Shown here piece by piece: positions 56,269 to 64,000 of a stretch of DNA of 64,000 nt. A model generated the notes under the pieces. That model ran no database searches, had not been told where the DNA came from, and saw only the letters and a program-made list of their open reading frames with translations. The first letter of the stretch is position 1, and each line of letters starts with the position of its first letter. The stretch spans positions 1 through 64,000 of the forward strand of contig CAOLHI010003109.1 in assembly GCA_948474755.1 (NCBI GenBank), in the 5' to 3' direction. This stretch comes from Ctenosaura bakeri (lineage: Eukaryota; Chordata; Lepidosauria; Squamata; Iguanidae). The position numbers and the translations under genes were made by a program.

Positions 56269-57199
56269 ATAGACTTGTAGCCTTCAGATGTTCCCTTAAA
56301 GATAACTAAAAGAAAGTATACACTTACCTTTCAGAAATCAGAAAGTAAAGTGCTATTTTTGAACAATTATGACTATAAAGACAACAAATTGCTTGAGGGA
56401 AATAATGCATGTAACAGATTACTTTTTAAAAGTAACTTTCCAAGCTTTAGATAGGTACACATAGGTAGGAGGATTCCACCATCATCTGCATACATGCTTT
56501 GCTGCAATTCAGCTTGAAAGTAATACATACACGCACACACTGACACCAATAGCAGACATTTTTCAAACTTAATTGCCATGAGGCAGGAAATGAAGAGGTT
56601 AACTTGTAGTACATGGCAACTGTTTGTCTTCAGAGAAAAAAAAGTGGAGTCATCTAAAAGAGAGGTCTAGGAATGCATTTCAGACCTTAGATAATGCAGC
56701 TACTGTCTCCCTATATTTTAATTTGGCGGAAATCCTGATATATCACATTCTGAGATACCTCCCTCCTAGTTGCCCCTGTGAGATACTTCTCTAGAAAGTC
56801 TTCGGGATTCCTTCAGTTTTGAGAGGTTCCTCTTTCAGTCAATTTCACTTCAAACCTCCCTTTCATTGCCAGCGTTAACAGCAGATTTAGCAGCTTCAGT
56901 AGGACCACTAAGTGACTGCAGGTGTTTATGAATTCAAAGTATTTCTGTTTTGCCTCCCAGCCCACAAGAATTCCCAAGGTGCTGCACAAATAAAAACAAT
57001 TAAAAACAATGCAAAGATTAAAAACATTAAAAACACATTAAAATGATCTTTAAAAACTCCTAAAAACAATCCCAAACTCCAATTTTAAAACAGTAAAAAC
57101 AAAACATTTGCAAACATTAAACACCATGTAGAACAGCACTGTTTTAGTTGCCAACTAGAAACTTAAAAGGGAAGAGGCCAGCCTAACTTCTTCAGGTAC
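56269..57199. other. Non-coding; A-rich old repeat at 56980-57110
   Basis: CCAAGGTGCTGCACAAATAAAAACAATTAAAAAC parallels 48490 and 41080. No gene. Confidence 0.4.
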
Positions 57200-57620
57200 G
57201 GAGTTCCATAGTCAGGCTCCTGCTACAGAGAAAGCTCTGATATGTGTACCTACCACCTTAAAAATTCACAAGGTGCTGGGACACACAACAGGGTCTCCTC
57301 TGTAGAGCTTAGATATCTGGCAGACTCATAACAGAAGAGGAAGTCTTTCAGATACCCTAGCCCCAACTTGTTTAGGGTTTTGTAGGTCAAAACCAGCGCC
57401 TTGAATTGACCTTGGAAGCAAACTGGAAGCCAGTGAAGTTCTTGGAAGACCTGTGTTATATGATCTCTAAAATGCACAGCTGACACCAGTCTGGCTGCTG
57501 CATTTTGCCCTAACTGCAGATTCTGAACAATTTTCAAGGGCAGCCTCATGTAGAGTGCATAGCTGTCATCTAATCAGGTGGTAACTAAGGCATGAATCAC
57601 TGTGATCAGCTCTACTTCCC
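57200..57620 (-). repeat. Old interspersed repeat, unclassified (L2-like?)
   Basis: Longer relative of the piece at 49230, with GGTCAAAACCAGCGCCTTGA and CTGGCTGCTGCATTTTGCCC. In the minus direction a 99-codon open frame (57549-57250) reads through with protein-like composition, but it shows no catalytic motif. Probably a LINE ORF2 end. Confidence 0.5.
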
Positions 57621-58329
57621 CAGGAAAGAGTGCAGCTGGTGTGCTAGCTGAAGGTGTTCCTGGCCAAAGCACCAACCTTGCTTTCCAGGAACAGGTACAG
57701 GAGATTAACTGAAATGAATGGAGCTTGTTAGTTAATAATGAATACATGCTCAACAGTGTCTTCTGTGAGAATAACTAAAACGGATTTAGAATTAATTTTG
57801 TTTAAAGTTCGGAAGTACTTTTTATTTATATCCTTTTCATCAAAGGCCCTTTAAGGTGACTAATTTAAATGGCAAACTAAAAGAACACAGATACGAAACA
57901 ATTGAGAAGAAATGGAAAAATCAGCCAACCTAAAATAATCAGGGCAAGGTGAAGCTTAGCCACACAACTAATAGGGGAAAAATCTCTTCCAGAAAGTCCC
58001 TGTTCCAGTATGGGCTCTGGGGAACATTTGACCAAATGTGGAGAGCCTGATTCTCCAGCCACACCAAAACCTGGGCCATTTAAAGTTGTCTTTGTCAGCA
58101 ATAGCCTATGAAATGAGTCCAGAAAGCAACCAGAAGTCAAGATTCCAAAGAACTACTGTTGGCAATTTTTGCACACCTATACTCATTAGGAGCTGTTATT
58201 CCATAGAGTTACTCTCTATGGATTTAGGCACAGCATACATTTATGGTGATGTCCTGTTTGTTAGGTTTTTCCACACCTATATCATTCTTGTATCATTCTA
58301 ACTTGCAGTCATTTTCTCTTCCGTCTCCC
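57621..58329. other. Non-coding, no recognised repeat
   Basis: Nothing coding or classified was seen. Confidence 0.4.
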
Positions 58330-59980
58330 TACTACTTAACACCTTCTTTGCCTCAGTTTTTTCCCAGAAGGACACAAGCGCTCAACCTGGCAGTTGGGGA
58401 GCAGGTGAGGAAGCAGGGGAAATGCGGCACATAATAGGTAGAGAGGTGGTACAGGAATACCTGGCCACATTGGATGAATTCAGGTCTCCAGGGCCAGATG
58501 AATTGCATCCTAGCATATTAAAAGAACTGGCAGAGGTCATTTGAGAACTGCTTGCTATAATCTTTGAAAAATCTTGGAGGACAGGTGAAGTTCCAGCAGA
58601 CTGGAGGAGGGCAAATGTTGTCCCCATCTTCAAGAAGGGAAAAAAAGAGGACCCAAATAATTATCGCCTAGTCAGCCTGACATCAGTACCTGGAAAGATC
58701 CTGGAGCAGATCATTAAGCAGTCAGTTTCTAATCACTTAGAAAGCAATGTGGTAATCACGAGAAGTCAACATGGATTTCTCAAAAATAAGTCATGCCAGA
58801 CTAATCTTATCTCTTTTCATGACAGAGTTACTAGCTTGATAGAAGAAGAGAATGCTGTGGATGTAGCATATCTCGATTTCAGTAAGGCCTTTGACAAAGT
58901 TCCCCATGACATTCTTGCAACGAAGCTAGTAAAACGTGGGCTGGACAGGGCTACTGTCAGGTGGATCTGTAACTGATTGACTGACCATTCCCAAAGGATG
59001 CTCACCAATGGCTGCTTTTCATCCTGGAGAGAAGTGACTAGCGGGGTGCCACAGGGTTCTGTCCTGGGCCCAGTGCTGTTCAATATCTTCATCAACGACT
59101 TGGATGAAGGAATAGAGGGCATGCTCATCAAATTTGCAGATGACACCAAATTGGGAGGGGTTGCTAATACGCCAGAGGACAGGATCAAAATTCAAAATGA
59201 CCTGGATAGATTGGAGGGCTGGGCCAAGGCTAACAAAATGAAATTCAACAGAGAGAAATGTAAGGTCCTACACCTAGGCAGAAAAAATGGAATACAGAAA
59301 TATAAGATGGGGGACACGTGGCTGGATAGCAGTACATGTGAAAGGGATCTAGAAGTCTTAATATGAGCATGAACATGAGTCAGCAGTGTGATGCGGCAGC
59401 CAAGAAAGCCAATGCAATTCTCGGCTGCATCAACAGGAGTATGGTGTCTAGATCGAGGGAGGTACTGGTACCACTCTACTCTGCTTTGGTTAGACCTCAT
59501 CTTGAATACTGTGTCCAGTTCTGGGCACCCCAATTCAAGAAGGACAGGGTCAAGCTGGAGCAAGTCCAGAGGACGGTGACCAAAATGGAAGCCATGCCCT
59601 ATGAGGATAGATTTAGAGAGCTGGGTCTGTTTAGTCTGCAGAAGAGAAGGTTAAGAGGGGACATGATAGCCATGTTTAAGTATTTGAGGGGATGCCATGT
59701 AGAGGAGGGAGAGGGCTTGTTTTCTGCTGCTCCAGAGACTAGGACAAGGAGCAATAGATTCAAGCTGCAGGAAAGGAGATTCCACCAGAACCTTAGGAAG
59801 AACCGGCAGTGGAATATGCTGCCTCAGAGTGTAGTGAAGTCTCCTTCTTTGGAGGTTTTTAAGCAGAGGCTGGATGGCCATCTGTCAGGAGTGCTTTAAG
59901 GGTATTCCTGCATGGCAGGGGGTTGGACTGGATGGCCCCTGGGGTCTCTTCCAACTCTACATTTCTGTGATTCTATGATT
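58330..59980 (+). mobile_element. 5'-truncated CR1 with 3' tail
   Basis: Begins in ORF2 at the LNTFFASVFSQKD region and runs to a TTCTGTGATTCTATGATT tail at 59980. Breaks include TGA at about 58542 and 58974, and frameshifts near 59360 and 59570-59590. The catalytic FADDTKLGG is preserved. It has A7 where the full-length copy has A6, and close overall similarity, so it belongs to the same family but is dead. Confidence 0.94.
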
Positions 59981-62577
59981 CCCTCTTTCATTAGACCATG
60001 TGTTTTATTATCAATAAGTATTGTATATCAATCTACTTTTAAATGTTTTACAAAGAAAAGTAAACTTGTTTTCTTCAGCAGCAGACCCTCTATATATTAA
60101 TGTTGGTGGGCATAGGACTAGTTGTTCAACTTCTGCCTTGCCAACTGTTTACACTGTTGGAAAGTTTCTGTACTTTTCTCATGTTTCCCAATAGTTCCCA
60201 CAGATATCGAATTGTGTTTTCTGTTCATCTCACCACTGTAAATGATCTTGTGGCCACATTCTTAACGTAATATAGTTTCTAGAATCTTTTCAAAGACAGT
60301 TCCACATAAAGTGTGTTACAGAAATCAAGATTGTATATGAATAAGCCATGGATTTTCCTGGATAGCTACAGCTTGGAAAAGCAGTGAAAGTTGGTGAATA
60401 ATCTCTCTTTGCCTCTGGTGTTACCTGATGATTTTCATTGCACAAACACACTGAGACCAAAAAACAGAGAGACTTCAAGGAGAGGGCAGCCCCACTCAAA
60501 ATGGATTGTATACATTCCCTTGTATCAGTTATATGTCTTCTCTACTGTAGTTCAACTTGTCTGGATTAAGATTCACCTTGCTCCTCACTAAACCCATTAT
60601 AGCTTTCAGACACTTGTTGAGAAATTCCAGCAATCTAATAAAAAGTAGATTTTGACAATAAATTCCAGCAGTCCGCTAGGATTAGGTAGAAAAAAAGAAT
60701 AAAGAAATAGCTGGCATTTTAAAGACCAAGAAATTTATTATGCTCCCCCCATGAAGTGCTCCCCAGTCCCTGAAAGCTTATCCCATAAATATTACATATA
60801 AATATTACATTTCTTAGTCTTTGAAATGGCACAGGCTTTTTCTTCTCTGTGCTACTACTGGTCTGGAAATGGAGATGGAAATGGAAAGAGCCCGCATGAG
60901 ATGCCACCAGCATACTGGAAGATGGCATAACTCAAATCTCTAGACAACTTTACCCAGCAGTTTCAAATAGATCAGGGATAGACAAAGTGGGATCCTCCAC
61001 ATGTTTTTGAATTCACAGCTCCTATCAGCCCTAGGCATTATAGCCAATCGTATGGAATTTCACATCTTGTGCTGCAATTTGCTACCCTGACGGAGATATT
61101 AGAGAGCATGAGAAACTAGTAGCAGCATCAAGCAAGCCCTTAGCCAAGAATTTGCACCTTCTAGAATCTGCTGGAAAAGATCAGAAGCAATGCAAAGCAG
61201 TTTCCCTTCCACCAGGTCTGTCTTGGACAGACAAGGATACCAGGTTGAAGTTATCTGTTCCCTACTCCTCCTATTTTATATACTACTACTACTACTACTA
61301 CTGCTATAATAGATGCTTTATGAGTGATGATGTGAAGTAATATGCCGTCTGACTCTGATCTGCAGGTATGAAATGGACAAACATATCAAGGAAGAAGAAG
61401 CAAAGCTATTGGGGAAATGTGTTCATTTCATTTTCAAACTGGGATGCAAGTCCAAGACTCTTTCATTATCACATGCAAAGAAAGACAATTACAGTACTTT
61501 CTGTCCTCTTGAGAAGAGAGCTATTCCTCTTCAGTATTCTTCCCATATTCAAATGTCCTGAAATATCGGGGAGGAATTTTTTTGTGCAGAAAACGTGGGG
61601 TTTACAATTTTTTTTTCTGTACAGGAAAGCCATTTTAGACACACAATGCATTTTTATTGGGGAGAAAATCCACATGTTGATTTTCCCCATGAAAGAAGTA
61701 ATCTACAACACTTCAGGACATTTGAATGTTGGGAGAAAACTGCAAAAATTCTCCTTGGACTATTATTCTTTATGATGGGGTTTCCCAATGGTCAGAAGCT
61801 CATTTTTCAACTTCGAAATAAATAATTATGAAATTTCATTTCATCTCTACGTTAGAATAGGATGTCTCCCCATACCTTTGAACCTAGTGGAACTTGCTTC
61901 TGAGCTAGACATGTGTAGGATTCAACTGTCAGGTGCTGTCTGCTTTGTGAATGTCTTATTTAGTCTGCATCTCCACTGTATTAGCACATAATCTTTAAAT
62001 ATGAGTGACCCTGATTTCCCCCTTTTACTTAAAATTCAGTCAAGAAGCTTCCCAATCCCCCTACATACACTCATATACCTTGGCTGACTTCTCCAAATTA
62101 TTTGCTGATCAAGGAGTAAAGCACATATCTAATTAATGCTCAGCTAGCTTATAAAACAACATTGAGTCTTTTGAAAACTGCTGTCCTTAATTAGGTCATT
62201 TCTTTCTAACTGCTTAAAATAGTTCAGATGAGAATAGAGCGAATTACTATCATACCAAAAAAGAGTCATTACCACAATATGAAAAGGGCCCATCCATAGC
62301 AAAAAGATCATTAGGCTGAATTGCAGATCATTTGCAAAGATGGCACTGTGAGATTGTTCCTTACAAAAGCAATTCTAAACTAGAACAAGGATGCAATACA
62401 ATAAAAAGGATTAACATTGCCTTGAAGAAATGTAAGGAATATCCTGCAGCTAATCCAATATGAAACTGTTATTCCCTGTCATGAAAGAAAAATCACACAT
62501 TAGAAGCCAGTTGGCTTAAATGACTGTAGGCTACTCTGTATGCAGAATGAATGTGGCTCCTATCAGGGGCCATTTCT
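59981..62577. other. Non-coding; trinucleotide repeat at 61281-61302
   Basis: A (TAC)n run of seven units lies at 61281-61302. 60975-61060 resembles one arm of a hAT-type foldback (CACAGCTCCTATCAGCCC). No gene: the 135-codon frame at 61368-61775 shows no domain and overlaps equally open frames on both strands. Confidence 0.4.
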
Positions 62578-62718
62578 GCACTAGAGTGTTATAATGCTAT
62601 TATTCCACTTTCAACATCCTATGGAATCCTGATCCCTCCCTAAACTGCAAACTCCAGGATTCCATAGGATGTTGAAAGTAGAATAATAGCACTATAACAG
62701 TCTAGTGCACAAATGGCC
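62578..62718. mobile_element. Hairpin MITE, copy 7, shortened
   Basis: 141 bp, GGCCATTTCTGCACTAGAGTG to AGTGCACAAATGGCC, with a deletion near the centre. Flanked by AGG on both sides (62575-62577, 62719-62721), a 3-bp duplication. Confidence 0.88.
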
Positions 62719-64000
62719 AGGGATTGTGACAATAGAATTTCCAGCACCAGCCCCCCAAATTTTGATGCCTGAAGGAGAAGGAGAAATGGTTTTCCCCTTA
62801 AATATCTAAAGAATACTAATTTTTGCTCATCCTCAGTGAGAAAGGATGTCTTGACACATCAAGATACCCTATCAAGAAAATGGCCAGTCCCTGCAAGGTT
62901 TCAGCTGGATTATTGCTTGGTTTAATAGGTAGATTTTGGGAGTTACATTTAGTCACTGATGATGATGAATGTGAATCCTCTAAATTAAAAGTTCAGAAAT
63001 CCAAACAGGATGCCAACCATCAAAGGAAAGCATGCCTCCCCCAAAAGACCCAAAAGGGCAAAAAACTTTTGAAATTATTTATTTTTTTTTCTCTTTTTTT
63101 TTTATTTCACAAATACAAAACAAGAAAAAAAAATTAAACACCATGTGATATACATAATAGTGAATTAAAAAAAATAATAATTTTTTTTTCTTTTTCTTTT
63201 TTTTCTCTTCTCTTAAGCAATACTAACTTTCATTGTTATTTTGCACCTTTACCCTTAAATTTATAAATCTGTTCAACTATTATAATTTCACATTTAATTC
63301 AATATTTTTCACATCCCCTTTAATCTATTTCTATTGTTAATTCTTTTAACTTTTTTTTTTAAAAAAACATTGACATCACTTATCCTTTTAAATCTATAAA
63401 TCACAAGTTTAACACACACACCTACTAAGAGAAATTATTTATTTTTGCATGCAAGAAGCCCCTCGCCTTCAAGTGAAGTTGCTTGGCACTCAGGCCCAAC
63501 TGAACTATTTTAGCACTTGAAGCAGAAAATCCCACAGGCATGTCTTTGCTTCTCTGGCAGTGAAAAAGCAGTGTTGAATTAATAACTCACAATTCCTTGT
63601 CTTTCCACGTCAACCAAAATCTGCTGCCTGAGACAGCCTCCTTACCTAGTGACACCCTGAGAGTTCTAGTGGTATACATAGAACTAGGCTGCATTCATGG
63701 AGTTGAAAGATGCTTGCTTCCAAATAGACATGATTGGACTGCATACTTGATGCCCAAATCAGAGTTGCAAATTTGACTGATGTTTCACTTTATAAACTAG
63801 AGTGTCAGAGATTCAGGGTGAAAAAGAGAGGCATTTTACCAGACGCAGGCTTAAAGTTTACTGTTTAATTGAACAGGGATAGTTGGGAAATGATAATAGT
63901 TAACTACCCTGAGGCTGTTAAAATGTGCTTGAACTTTTCATGGTAGTTAGTATAATCTTTTTGTAGAATGGAGTGGGGTGAAACACTTAGAAGCTGCTCT
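62719..64000. other. Non-coding; T/A-rich tract at 63070-63420
   Basis: 63070-63420 is very T- and A-rich with long T runs and looks like an L1-type 3' end on the minus strand, though no coding part is attached. The rest, to the window end, is unclassified. A frame at 62823-63137 runs into the A-rich tract and is not supported. Confidence 0.4.

Noticed and set aside
57250..57549. 99-codon minus-strand frame as a host gene
   Set aside because: It sits inside a dispersed repeat with a second copy at 49230, so a LINE-derived frame is more likely.
61368..61775. 135-codon plus-strand frame
   Set aside because: Two other plus frames and one minus frame across the same bases are also open, and none has recognisable motifs.

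Overview
This is a window of vertebrate nuclear DNA, most probably from a squamate reptile. The evidence is the repeat mix: CR1 LINEs with the 8-bp (ATTCTATG-like) tail, a BovB/RTE LINE, a SINE with a 5S rRNA-derived head and a BovB-like tail, tRNA-derived SINEs ending in CAACAA repeats, L1 tails, and many hairpin DNA transposons. I found no convincing exon of a host gene, no tRNA or rRNA gene and no CRISPR. The genes that can be supported all belong to transposable elements. The species cannot be named from this sequence.

Layout. 1-1824 is AT-rich flank. 1825-6745 is a nearly intact full-length CR1 on the minus strand: three promoter-like 5' UTR monomers, ORF1 with an SGNH esterase domain, and ORF2 with endonuclease and reverse transcriptase, broken by one base in a homopolymer. 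6857-8770 is a nest of a tRNA-SINE split by an L1 and followed by a CR1 tail. 11407-19931 is a complete gammaretrovirus-like provirus on the plus strand, with two 414-bp LTRs that look identical, a 4-bp target duplication (ACTG), a proline-tRNA-type primer site, intact gag, an in-frame amber stop followed by a pseudoknot, PR-RT-RNase H, a frameshifted integrase, three diverged copies of an ~80-bp repeat, a small membrane-protein ORF overlapping env, a frameshifted env, a polypurine tract and the 3' LTR. 20-63 kb is mostly old, non-coding, repeat-derived DNA. It holds L1, BovB and CR1 pieces, two 5S-SINE copies (one with an inverted head), a solo LTR (43730-44626), two pogo/Tigger-like elements and many copies of a hairpin MITE with GGCCATTTCCGCAC ends.

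How the parts work together. The CR1 copies share one family. The copies at 54139-55150 and 58330-59980 serve as references showing that the frameshift in the full-length copy is a one-base loss in an A7 run. In the provirus, gag and pol lie in one frame separated by a single TAG, and the downstream RNA can fold into the two-stem structure known to drive gammaretroviral readthrough. LTR identity implies a very recent insertion, so the frameshifts in integrase and env are either fresh mutations or homopolymer errors in the assembly.

The most novel material is in the provirus between pol and env: the triplicated repeat and a 63-codon membrane ORF with an acidic serine cluster, placed much as Vpu is placed in some lentiviruses. 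Calls here rest on reading by eye. Boundaries of old repeats are approximate.
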